DNA of 64,000 nt from Paenibacillus tyrphae (GTDB lineage Bacteria > Bacillota > Bacilli > Paenibacillales > NBRC-103111), in assembly GCF_027925525.1 (NCBI RefSeq), contig NZ_BSDJ01000010.1, positions 62,001-126,000 of the forward strand, in the 5' to 3' direction. This document shows positions 8,341 to 16,422 of this stretch, in pieces. The notes under the pieces were generated by a model. It made no database searches, was not told where the DNA came from, and saw only the letters and a list, made by a program, of their open reading frames with translations. How positions within the stretch are numbered: position 1 is the first letter of the stretch; each line of letters opens with the position of its first letter. The position numbers and the translations under genes were made by a program.

Positions 8341-9792
8341 ATGAGAAAAGCGTTCACCCTGCTTGCCGCAAGCTTGCTGGTCATCACCACCGCGTGCAGC
8401 TCCGGCAATTCGACAGCTCCGGGCGGTTCGGCCGCGGCGCCGTCCGGCGACCAGCCGGTCACGATTACGATCGTAGACAAGGACCTGCAGCCCGACGATC
8501 CATTGCTCAAAGGCATCGAAGAAGGCATGAAAGCCGAAGGCAAAAACGTGAAGCTGCAGCTCGTGCCCGTGCAGAGCGGCACCTACTCCGAGAAGCTGGG
8601 CTTGCTGCTGCAGAGCGGCAATATTCCCGACCTGATTTATTTCCAAGGCGGCGACTACCAGTTCGCGGTCACCCAAAAAATTCTGGAAGATTTGACGCCG
8701 TTCATTGAGAAATCGACGCACGTGAAAGCATCTATGAACCCGTACAACCAGGAAAGAACGAAAAACTATCCGTATCTGGTATGGCTGTCGCCGACGAGCA
8801 GCTCGGTTCCGGTCGTGCGCCAGGATTGGTTTGACAAGACGGCCTCGGGCAAGGAGCTGCTCGTTAACCCGACCGTGGACAACTACTATAGCTTCTTCAA
8901 AGAGCTGAAAGATAAGAACGGCGCGAAATTCGCGTATACGACAGCCGGTACGCTCGACGAGCTTGACGCCACATTCGGGCAAGCGTTTGGACTGACCTCC
9001 ACTTGGCTGAAGGGCGAAGACGGCAAATACGCATTCGGCAAAACGACCTCCTTCGAAAAAGACAAGCTGGAGTTTTATGCGAAGCTGTACAAGGACGGTC
9101 TGCTCGATCCCGAGTTCCTGACCAAAAAATGGGATACGAAGGAAAAAGCGTTCTACGACGGCCAAGTTGGGGTTATCGCTGGGACGCAAGGAAAAGTTAT
9201 CGACCTGTACAACACCAAATCGACGTCTCAGAACGGAGCTGCTGCGAAGGTAATGCCTTTGCCGCCGGCAAAAGGGAAAGGCCAGGGGTACACCCCGGTT
9301 GACGTGAGCAAGGAGAGCCGCGGCTTCGCAATTGCCAAAACGGCGAAAAATAAAGAGATGGTCTTCGCCGTCTTGGAGTACCTGGCCAGCCCGAAAGGCC
9401 AACTGCTGGATAAGCTCGGCATCGAAGGCAATCAATACACCGTCGTCGACAATAAAATCAAGCTGACGGCCAAATCGGCCGAGTGGTATCCGCGGTTCGT
9501 CGAGTCGACCGTGAACTTCAAGCCGGAGTTCGATCCGTCGACGCCTTACTTGTCCGAGCCGGCGGCGAAATCGCTGGATATGATGTCCAAGCTGTCCAAA
9601 AAAGACAACAGCTTCATTATTCCTGCGGAGCTTGCAGCCAAGTGGGACGCCTGCAACGCGCTGTACAAAGAATTTGCTGCCAACGTGGTGACGGGCAAGA
9701 AAACGATCGCGGATTTCGACCAGTTCGTGCAAGCTTGGAACGCCGCAGGCGGCAAGGAAATGACGGATTACGCCAACCAAACGATAAAATAA
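8341..9792 (+). CDS. Extracellular solute-binding lipoprotein of CUT1 importer
   Basis: 483 residues. Signal peptide with lipobox ITTAC (Cys about residue 19), followed by a low-complexity Ser/Gly/Ala/Pro linker and a family-1 solute-binding fold with LQSGNIPDLIYFQGGDYQF near residue 90 and the typical WDTKEKAFYDGQVGVIAG near 265. Length and spacing resemble LplA-type binding proteins. It captures the imported glycoside outside the membrane and delivers it to the two upstream permeases. Confidence 0.9.
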   Translation: MRKAFTLLAASLLVITTACSSGNSTAPGGSAAAPSGDQPVTITIVDKDLQPDDPLLKGIEEGMKAEGKNVKLQLVPVQSGTYSEKLGLLLQSGNIPDLIYFQGGDYQFAVTQKILEDLTPFIEKSTHVKASMNPYNQERTKNYPYLVWLSPTSSSVPVVRQDWFDKTASGKELLVNPTVDNYYSFFKELKDKNGAKFAYTTAGTLDELDATFGQAFGLTSTWLKGEDGKYAFGKTTSFEKDKLEFYAKLYKDGLLDPEFLTKKWDTKEKAFYDGQVGVIAGTQGKVIDLYNTKSTSQNGAAAKVMPLPPAKGKGQGYTPVDVSKESRGFAIAKTAKNKEMVFAVLEYLASPKGQLLDKLGIEGNQYTVVDNKIKLTAKSAEWYPRFVESTVNFKPEFDPSTPYLSEPAAKSLDMMSKLSKKDNSFIIPAELAAKWDACNALYKEFAANVVTGKKTIADFDQFVQAWNAAGGKEMTDYANQTIK

Positions 9793-9850
9793 ACGGCCGG
9801 TAAAGTGCGGGGCGGAGGCCTCGCACTTCCTGCGGAGGGGAGAGGAACCG

Positions 9851-11008
9851 ATGCTGTCTTTTGCGGATCGGGTGAAAGGCGTCGTCTTCGGAACGGCGTA
9901 CGGCGATGCGATGGGCGCGGTTGTCGAGAAAATGACCTACGGTCAAATTAAAGAGAAATACGGCCGTGTCGAAACGACGAAGACGAAATGGTGGAAAGCG
10001 GATTGGCCGGAAACGACGCGGTTGGGCAGAATGCGCGGCCAGGGCATCGTGACGGACGACACGCTCATGACGCTGGCGCTGATGAACGTGTACTGCACGG
10101 AGCGGCGGCATCTGGACGCCTATGATATGGCGAACGAATTTGTGAAGGAAATTGCTTTCCGGCCGAGGTACATTCCGGAGTTCGGCCGAGAGGCGCTTAT
10201 TTTGGACCGGTTGTTTTATCCGGAGAAGCATATTTTCAACCGGCATGTGCTTGCGAACTGCGAGCCCCGCGAGGGCGGTTACGGCAATATGGTCAACTGC
10301 GGAGCGGCCATGTATATCGCTCCCGTCGGCATCGTGAACGCCTGCAACCCGAAAGGGGCGTACGACGAAGCGATCTTGTTCGCCTCCGGCCACCAAATCA
10401 GCTACGGGCTGGAAGCGGCGGGCGTGATGGCCTCCTGCGTCGCCAAGGCGTTCGAGCCGGGTGTCACGGTCCATGATGTGGCGGAAACCGCGGTGTATTA
10501 CGCCAAGGACGGTACGAAGCGGGCCATTTACGCGCTTTGCGAGAAGGCCTTGCTTCTGCAAGCGGATAAAGCGGACCGCGATAAGGTTGTCCATGCTTTA
10601 CACGAAGTGATGGCGGTCTATTCTCCGATGCGCGACGACGTCAACCGGAGCATCGATAAAGTCGGCATCCCCTCGAATCATTACACGCCAAGCCGGTTGT
10701 TCTCCATCGAGGAGCTGCCGCTGGCGCTGGCGTACATGGTCCTGCACGACGGCGATATCCTGGAGGCAGTCAAGGACGGCGTAAGCTCCGGCCGCGATAC
10801 GGATTCGATCGGCGTCATGATCGGCGCGATTCTGGGAGCGATGCAGGGCGTTCGGGCCATCCCGGCCGATGAGATCGCGGTGTTGGAAGAAGTGAATAAG
10901 CAGGATATGGCGGGGAGCTGCGACCGGTTTACCGAAGCGGCAGCGGCGATTATTCAAGAGGATCTGGAATTGAACAATTTTAGACAGAAGGCTCTGGAAG
11001 TCCGGTAG
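9851..11008 (+). CDS. ADP-ribosylglycohydrolase-family enzyme 1
   Basis: 385 residues with the all-alpha ADP-ribosylglycohydrolase fold signatures: GDAMGAVVE near residue 18, the metal-binding TDDT near 63 (GIVTDDTLMTLAL) and the distal GRDTDSIGVMIGAILGA near 305. Members cleave N- or O-ribosidic bonds using two Mg ions; the DraG/ARH branch acts on ADP-ribosylated proteins, while many operonic members accompany sugar or nucleoside kinases (for example E. coli yegU beside yegV). The importer and ribokinase here favour a small imported riboside over a protein substrate. The stop is followed by an interspersed palindromic repeat. Confidence 0.85.
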   Translation: MLSFADRVKGVVFGTAYGDAMGAVVEKMTYGQIKEKYGRVETTKTKWWKADWPETTRLGRMRGQGIVTDDTLMTLALMNVYCTERRHLDAYDMANEFVKEIAFRPRYIPEFGREALILDRLFYPEKHIFNRHVLANCEPREGGYGNMVNCGAAMYIAPVGIVNACNPKGAYDEAILFASGHQISYGLEAAGVMASCVAKAFEPGVTVHDVAETAVYYAKDGTKRAIYALCEKALLLQADKADRDKVVHALHEVMAVYSPMRDDVNRSIDKVGIPSNHYTPSRLFSIEELPLALAYMVLHDGDILEAVKDGVSSGRDTDSIGVMIGAILGAMQGVRAIPADEIAVLEEVNKQDMAGSCDRFTEAAAAIIQEDLELNNFRQKALEVR

Positions 11009-11012
11009 ATGG

Positions 11013-11147
11013 GCAGCGGAGTGAGCGGAATCGTTCTGGAGAAGCGTCAGCGGTCGCCTTTGTCTTCGGATTCTGACAGCTAAATGGGTTATCAAATCAA
11101 AGAATCCGGGGACAACAGCGATCGGAAGAACGATCCGCTCGCGCAGC
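11013..11147. repeat. Interspersed palindromic repeat, copy A
   Basis: About 135 bases, nearly identical to 43912-44046. The ends form a long imperfect hairpin: GAGCGGAATCGTTCT pairs with AGAACGATCCGCTC, and an inner arm pairs GTCTTCGGATTC with GAATCCGGGGAC. The loop contains a conserved TAAATGGGTTAT-like stretch. Copy A has CG where copy B has CA in one arm, and the opposite arm changes from CG to TG, so pairing is preserved. It lies in the 185-base gap between the two glycohydrolase genes. Confidence 0.75.
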
Positions 11148-11205
11148 GACTTGCCATTGACATGGCTTATCAGGCTCAATATTTTTAAAGGCGGTGCACG
11201 GAATC

Positions 11206-13311
11206 ATGATTCCTTCGAATTATTTAGAGAAAGTTTACGCAGGTTATTTGGGCATGAATATCGGCATAAGGCTGGGCGCGCCGGTGGAGCCGACGATCTG
11301 GACTTATGAGCGGATCAAAAATACGTATGGCGAGATTACGGACTACGTGAAGGAATTCAAAAACTTCGCGGCCGATGACGACGCGAACGGTCCGTATTAT
11401 TTTCTGCGGGCCTTGTATGACGACGCAGTCGACCGCGATATTACCCCGAACGACGTGGCTCGCGCTTGGCTGAACTACGCCCGCGAAGGGATCGGGATGT
11501 TCTGGTGGGGCGGCTATGGTGTCAGCACGGAGCATACGGCTTACATCAACCTGAAAAAAGGAATTCCGGCCCCGCAATCCGGCTCGATCGAGCAGAACGG
11601 GCTGATTATCGCCGAGCAGATCGGCGGGCAAATTTTCATCGATACGTGGGGCTTGGTCAACCCTTGCAATCCGAAAAAAGCCGCCGATTTCGGCGAAGCT
11701 GCGGCTCGCGTATCGCACGACGGCGAAGGCGTGCTGGGCGCAAGATTTTTCTGCGCGGCGATCTCCAGAGCGTTCGAAACATCGGATATCCGCGAGATTA
11801 TCGAAGCGGGGCTCGCTCAAATTCCGGCGGATTCCATCTACGCGCGAGTGTCGAGAGCGGTGCTGGAATTCCACGCGCAGCAGCCGGACGACTTCCGGGC
11901 TTGCCGCGATATGCTGGAAAGAGACTGGGGCTACGACAAATATACCGGCGTGTGCCATATTATTCCAAATGGCGGCGTCTGCGTGCTGTCGATGATTTAC
12001 GGTCAGGGCGACTTCAACCGGACGGTGGAAATCGCCACGATGTGCGGCTGGGATACCGATTGCAATGCGGGCAACGTCGGCACCGTGCTCGGCGTCGCAT
12101 GCGGCCTGGAAGGCATCGCGGACAAGTACCGCAAGCCGATCAACGACTCTATCGTGATGTCGGGTATCTCCGGCTACCTGAACATTTTGGATATTCCTAC
12201 GTATGCCAAGGAATTGACGATTCTGGGCTACCGTCTGGCGAAGGAGCCGTGCCCGCAGGAAATCGTCGACAGCTTTACGGACCGCGACATTTATTTTGAC
12301 TTCGAACTGCCGGGCTCGACGCACAATATCCGGGTTTCCGATCCGTTCTTTTGCCAGGCGCGGCATTCGGCGGAGAAAGCTTTCCGCGGAACCGGCTCAC
12401 TCGAAGTTATCTTTGACCGCATGACCCGCGGCGAGAAGTCGAAAGTCTTTTACAAGCCTTACTACACCCGCGCCGATTTCAGCGACGAGCGGTATTCGCC
12501 GACGTTTGCGCCTAGAGCGTACTCGGGCCAGAAAGTATCGATGAATATTTATCTGGATCAATGGGGCGGCAACGAAACGATGGGCATTGCTCCTTACGTC
12601 CGGTTGCACAAAAGCAAGAAAGAGCTCGTCCAAGGCTATGTCAAGCTCGTGAATCAAGAGTGGATCGAGGTGGAGTTCGTCATTCCCGATTCGGAAGGCG
12701 AGCTGATCGACGAGGTCGGCATCGTGCTCGAATCGTATTCGACGCGCAAGCCGAAAAGCCTGGGCCGCATTTTTATCGACGAATTCCGGATTTCCGGCAA
12801 AGCGGACTATACGATCGATTTCCATAAACAGTCGGGCGATTTTGGCTGCGTGACGCCTTTTGCCCATAATCACGGTGCTTGGAGTCTGGTGGACGGCTCG
12901 ATGTATCTGATGACCGCCGAGCCTAGCGAAGCGTATACGGGCAACTATTTTGCCATGGATTATTCCGTAACCTTGGACCTGAATCCGCAAATCGGCGATT
13001 CGCATTTGGTGGCGGTTCGCGCTCAAGGAGCGATGCGCGGGTATCACGCGGGCTTTGACGGCAAAGATCAAGTCTCCCTCTACCTGAACGATTTCGGTTA
13101 TACTAAACTGACCGGAGCCAGCTACCCTTGGCAGTTTGGCCAGAACTATGAACTCAAGGTGACGGTGCAAGGGCAGGTCATCACGCTGTTCATCAACGGG
13201 GAGCAAGTCCTGCAGCATACGGACGGTACGTTCGGCTATGGCATGTACGGAGTCAGCACCCTTGGCGCAGCGAGAACCTACTACAGCAATATCCGGGTCA
13301 CGGAGCTCTAA
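11206..13311 (+). CDS. ADP-ribosylglycohydrolase-family enzyme 2 with C-terminal beta-sandwich extension
   Basis: About 701 residues. The N-terminal half (about 1-360) is a second ADP-ribosylglycohydrolase fold with FAADDDANGPYYF near residue 62 (metal-binding DDD) and GWDTDCNAGNVGTVLG near 283 (DTD). The C-terminal half is beta-rich and Gly/Tyr/Trp-rich, resembling one or two carbohydrate-binding or LamG-like sandwiches; such an extension is unusual for DraG-type enzymes. I chose ATG 11206 over the in-frame GTG 11194 because AAAGGCGG is better spaced. No signal peptide, so it acts inside the cell. Substrate probably related to enzyme 1, perhaps with a larger aglycone. Confidence 0.8.
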   Translation: MIPSNYLEKVYAGYLGMNIGIRLGAPVEPTIWTYERIKNTYGEITDYVKEFKNFAADDDANGPYYFLRALYDDAVDRDITPNDVARAWLNYAREGIGMFWWGGYGVSTEHTAYINLKKGIPAPQSGSIEQNGLIIAEQIGGQIFIDTWGLVNPCNPKKAADFGEAAARVSHDGEGVLGARFFCAAISRAFETSDIREIIEAGLAQIPADSIYARVSRAVLEFHAQQPDDFRACRDMLERDWGYDKYTGVCHIIPNGGVCVLSMIYGQGDFNRTVEIATMCGWDTDCNAGNVGTVLGVACGLEGIADKYRKPINDSIVMSGISGYLNILDIPTYAKELTILGYRLAKEPCPQEIVDSFTDRDIYFDFELPGSTHNIRVSDPFFCQARHSAEKAFRGTGSLEVIFDRMTRGEKSKVFYKPYYTRADFSDERYSPTFAPRAYSGQKVSMNIYLDQWGGNETMGIAPYVRLHKSKKELVQGYVKLVNQEWIEVEFVIPDSEGELIDEVGIVLESYSTRKPKSLGRIFIDEFRISGKADYTIDFHKQSGDFGCVTPFAHNHGAWSLVDGSMYLMTAEPSEAYTGNYFAMDYSVTLDLNPQIGDSHLVAVRAQGAMRGYHAGFDGKDQVSLYLNDFGYTKLTGASYPWQFGQNYELKVTVQGQVITLFINGEQVLQHTDGTFGYGMYGVSTLGAARTYYSNIRVTEL

Positions 13312-13353
13312 AAGTCCGGTCCGGTGAATTTGTAACGAAGAGGGCGGAATCCA

Positions 13354-14244
13354 ATGGAAATTATGGTTGTCGGCAGTGCAAATATGGATATGGTCATGCG
13401 GACGAGCCGTCTTCCCGAAATCGGGGAGACGATGCGGGGCGACGGATTTTTCCTCGCTCCCGGCGGCAAAGGGGCCAATCAAGCGGTCGCTTGCGCCAAG
13501 ATGGGCGCCGAAACGTGGTTTATGGGGAAGGTGGGCGACGATATTTTCGGCCAGTCCCTTATCGATCGGCTTAGCGGCTTCGGTGTGCGCACGGACTTCC
13601 TCAAGCGCGAGCCGAACGTGACGACGGGCGTGGCAGCCATCACCGTATGCAACGGAAATAACAGCATCATTCTCGACGGCGGAGCCAACAGCGAAGTCTC
13701 TCCCGGCTATATTCGAGGATACCAGAAGGAGCTGCTTTCGGCTGCGGCCATCATGCTGCAGCTGGAAATTCCGATGGAGACGGTTTACGAAGTTATTCGT
13801 TTGGTGAAAGGCCAAGTGCCGATTTTCCTGAATCCGGCGCCTGCGGTTCCGATCGAGGATGCAGTTTTGCAGGGCGTGGATTATTTTACGCCGAACGAAA
13901 TCGAATGCCGCATCTACACGGGGATTGAGATCCGGAGCACCGACGATGCTTTTGAGGCTTTGAACAAGCTGCGGGACAAAGGGATTCGTTATCCGCTCAT
14001 TACGCTCGGAGAAAAGGGCATCGTGTACTATAACGGAACGGAGAACGTATACAAGGAAGCTCGCAAGGTTGAAGCCATCGACACGACGGCGGCCGGTGAC
14101 ACGTTCTCCGGCACGCTGGCCGCGATGATCATCGCCGGCAAAAGCATGGACGAAGCGGTGGATATCGCCCAGCGCGCCTCGTCCATTGCGGTGACCCGTT
14201 TGGGAGCGCAGGATGCGATCCCCATGTTGGCGGAAGTATTATAG
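13354..14244 (+). CDS. Ribokinase-like PfkB-family sugar kinase
   Basis: 296 residues. PfkB signatures: APGGKGANQAVACAKMG near residue 36 and DTTAAGDTFSG near 242 with the catalytic Asp and anion hole. NPAPA near 157 is typical of ribokinases. It is the last gene of the operon, 42 bases after the second glycohydrolase and followed by a terminator, so it probably phosphorylates ribose (or a related sugar) released by the glycohydrolases, feeding the pentose phosphate pathway. Could also act on deoxyribose or a nucleoside. Confidence 0.88.
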   Translation: MEIMVVGSANMDMVMRTSRLPEIGETMRGDGFFLAPGGKGANQAVACAKMGAETWFMGKVGDDIFGQSLIDRLSGFGVRTDFLKREPNVTTGVAAITVCNGNNSIILDGGANSEVSPGYIRGYQKELLSAAAIMLQLEIPMETVYEVIRLVKGQVPIFLNPAPAVPIEDAVLQGVDYFTPNEIECRIYTGIEIRSTDDAFEALNKLRDKGIRYPLITLGEKGIVYYNGTENVYKEARKVEAIDTTAAGDTFSGTLAAMIIAGKSMDEAVDIAQRASSIAVTRLGAQDAIPMLAEVL

Positions 14245-14253
14245 GTTGGCCTG

Positions 14254-14284
14254 AGCACTTGCTTACATAAGCAGGTGCTTTTTT
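14254..14284 (+). terminator. Intrinsic terminator of the riboside operon
   Basis: AGCACTTGCTT pairs with AAGCAGGTGCT (one G-T wobble) around a four-base loop, followed by six T residues. It lies ten bases after the kinase stop and before the convergent chemoreceptor gene. Confidence 0.85.
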
Positions 14285-14294
14285 GCGAACAGTC

Positions 14295-15992
14295 CTACAG
14301 CCGGAAGCGGCGAATGCTCTCGCGAAGTTCTCCCGCAAGCAGTGTAAGCGACTCTGCGCTACCGGAGATGCGTTCCATCGAAGCGAACTGCTCGTTCGAA
14401 GCGGCGGCGACGCTTTCCGTGCTGTCGCTGGAGGTCTGGGCGATCATCGCCGTGGATGTGACCGAGGCGGTAATCTGCTCCGTGGTCGCTGCCATTTCTT
14501 CTGCCGTGGCGGACACTTCCTGAATATGTCCGTTCAGCTGCTCGAGCGAAGCGGCGATGTCCCGAAAGCTGCGGCCCGAGTCGCTCACCAGATGGATGCC
14601 TGCCGTGACCTGCTCCGTAACGTCGCGGATCGCTCCGGCCGTTTCTTTCGTTTCCTCTTGAATCAAGCGGATGCGCTGGGTAATATCCTTGGCGGCTGCT
14701 TCGGATTGGGTCGCCAGCTTCTTCACCTCGGCGGCGACAACCGCGAAGCCTTTGCCGCTTTCTCCGGCTCTTGCCGCTTCAATCGAAGCATTCAAGGCCA
14801 GCAAGTTCGTCTGGTAAGCGATTTCGGAGATCAATTTCACAATGCCCCCGATTTCGTCGGACCGTTTGCTCAGCCGTTCCATGCGTTCCGAGGTCTGCGT
14901 GGTTGTGGTGGAAATGGCGTTCATTTGCTCTTCCGCTTCGTCCATCGACTCCGTGCCTTTCACCGCATTGGCTGCTGTCGTTTGGAACTGCTCCGCCATG
15001 TCCGAGGTTGCCTCCGAAATCCGGCTGATTCCTGCGGCCATTTCTTCCATGACGACGGCGGTTTCTTTCGAGGTCGTCAGCTGTGCCTGCGCTCCTCCGG
15101 CGACCTGACGGGAGGCGTCGGCAATCTGCTGCGCGGCGATCGTCGTCTGACTGGCATCGGCCGCTAGGGAATCGGCCAGCTGCGTGACCTGGTGCGAAGC
15201 TTCCGAAGAGCGGCTGATCGCCGAATGAAGCTCGCGAACCATGCGGTTTAGAGCGTCGGCCAGTTGGCCGATTTCATCGCGGCTTTTCACGGACAGCGGC
15301 GAGACGGTCAGATCGCCGTCCGCGACCCGTACGATACTGCCGGTGACCAGACGCAGCGGGCGGGCAATCAGGAGGAGGAACAACACGCTGATTCCGAAGG
15401 CGACAGCTACGCTGATCCCGAGAATGACATACACCCATATCAAGCTATCGTTATATGCTTTTTTCGCTTCCAGTGCGGAGGTTTCAGCCTGCTTGTGGTT
15501 CCATTCGACCAGACTGGTCAAATGCTTCTGCATTTCGTCGAAAATACGGTGGCCGGCATCGATCAGGATCATGGCTTGCTGGGGGTTGCTGCGGCTGGTG
15601 ACTAACGTTCTTTGCGTGTTCTTTTTGAATTCGTCCCAACTTCCCTTAAAGGAAGTAAAGTTGCTCCGTTCTTCGTCGGCTGTGATCTGGGACTCATACT
15701 GCTGCACGGTCGATTCGACCAAGGCGTAGCTTGCGCCGATTTCATCCTCGAGGGTCTTGCGCGCTGCCGCATCGGTACTGTCTTTGTGGCGGAACACCAG
15801 ATTAAGCACATGCTCTGTCTCAAAATAAATCCGGTTGATTTCTTTCACCTTTGGCATCGAGTTTTCGGTAACCTGCTCAACGCGGTTTTGGATAAACATC
15901 ATTCGGTTTAAAGCAAGAACGGCGGTGATGGTAGTTAGAAGCAACATGGTAATGAATCCCAAACCAAGCTTTCTACTGACAGTCCAGCGCAT
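14295..15992 (-). CDS. Methyl-accepting chemotaxis protein
   Basis: 565 residues. Membrane helix 1 (about 10-30), a helical four-helix-bundle sensor outside the cell (about 31-185), helix 2 (about 187-208, [19 protein letters not shown]), HAMP domain (about 209-262) and the long coiled-coil signalling domain, whose hairpin tip [20 protein letters not shown] near 395 binds CheA/CheW. GAGGGGG precedes the ATG. It signals an unknown small ligand to the flagellar motor. It is monocistronic and faces convergent genes, so no functional link to the riboside operon can be claimed beyond adjacency. Confidence 0.93.
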   Translation of the reverse strand: MRWTVSRKLGLGFITMLLLTTITAVLALNRMMFIQNRVEQVTENSMPKVKEINRIYFETEHVLNLVFRHKDSTDAAARKTLEDEIGASYALVESTVQQYESQITADEERSNFTSFKGSWDEFKKNTQRTLVTSRSNPQQAMILIDAGHRIFDEMQKHLTSLVEWNHKQAETSALEAKKAYNDSLIWVYVILGISVAVAFGISVLFLLLIARPLRLVTGSIVRVADGDLTVSPLSVKSRDEIGQLADALNRMVRELHSAISRSSEASHQVTQLADSLAADASQTTIAAQQIADASRQVAGGAQAQLTTSKETAVVMEEMAAGISRISEATSDMAEQFQTTAANAVKGTESMDEAEEQMNAISTTTTQTSERMERLSKRSDEIGGIVKLISEIAYQTNLLALNASIEAARAGESGKGFAVVAAEVKKLATQSEAAAKDITQRIRLIQEETKETAGAIRDVTEQVTAGIHLVSDSGRSFRDIAASLEQLNGHIQEVSATAEEMAATTEQITASVTSTAMIAQTSSDSTESVAAASNEQFASMERISGSAESLTLLAGELRESIRRFRL

Positions 15993-16255
15993 CGTACGAG
16001 CCCCCTCGGCTATGCTATTTTTATATTGGATATGGTTTTCAGAATAAAATCAATTCGACAATCCAATGGTAAATTCCTTCTTATTCCAGCCCGTTTCGCG
16101 GCCGTTACGTCGGTTTTTGTATAAAATTTCTATTAATTTCTGTGCCATCTGGATAAAAAGCAGCCTTCCACCCTAAAGGTGAAGGTTGAAATCGATGGCC
16201 AAAAACAAGCTCATCTAAAGATTGTTCGTTGAAATTCGTCGAATAAAAATCTCTA

Positions 16256-16284
16256 TTGCAGAATTTGGGAGAAAATGATACTAT
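16256..16284 (+). promoter_or_regulatory. Sigma-A-like promoter of the type VII operon
   Basis: TTGCAG, a 17-base spacer and TACTAT preceded by TGA (extended -10). The predicted start is near 16291, giving a leader of about 130 bases before essC. Confidence 0.5.
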
Positions 16285-16309
16285 ACAACCAATGATCGAA
16301 AGCGGAAGC

Positions 16310-16355
16310 ACCGCCTTATTCATGTGTATTTAACCATGGATAGGGCGGTTTTTTT
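16310..16355 (+). terminator. Leader terminator/attenuator before essC
   Basis: ACCGCCTTAT pairs with ATAGGGCGGT (one G-T wobble) across a 20-base loop and is followed by seven T residues. The upstream gene runs the other way, so this terminator can act only on the transcript heading into the type VII operon. Confidence 0.5.
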
Positions 16356-16422
16356 GTGCTCTGGAGTGGAAGGTTTTGTAAAATTTTGTCTGCTCATCTC
16401 GTCGAAAGAAGGAGAGTGACCC

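Larger units (their letters stand above)
15993..16422. promoter_or_regulatory. Intergenic region between chemoreceptor and type VII locus
   Basis: 430 bases without a credible gene. It holds the upstream region of the minus-strand chemoreceptor, a sigma-A-like promoter for the type VII operon (16256-16284) and a leader hairpin-plus-T-run (16310-16355). Nothing else recognisable was found. Confidence 0.5.

Noticed and set aside
7717..9780. A 687-codon open frame on the minus strand opposite the second permease and solute-binding gene
   Set aside because: It is a shadow of GC-rich codons in the real plus-strand genes; the translation is rich in Arg/His/Gln without any domain, and the plus frames carry clear signatures.
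16291..16360. A cyclic-di-GMP riboswitch in the type VII leader
   Set aside because: Too short between start point and terminator and lacking the conserved aptamer sequence.
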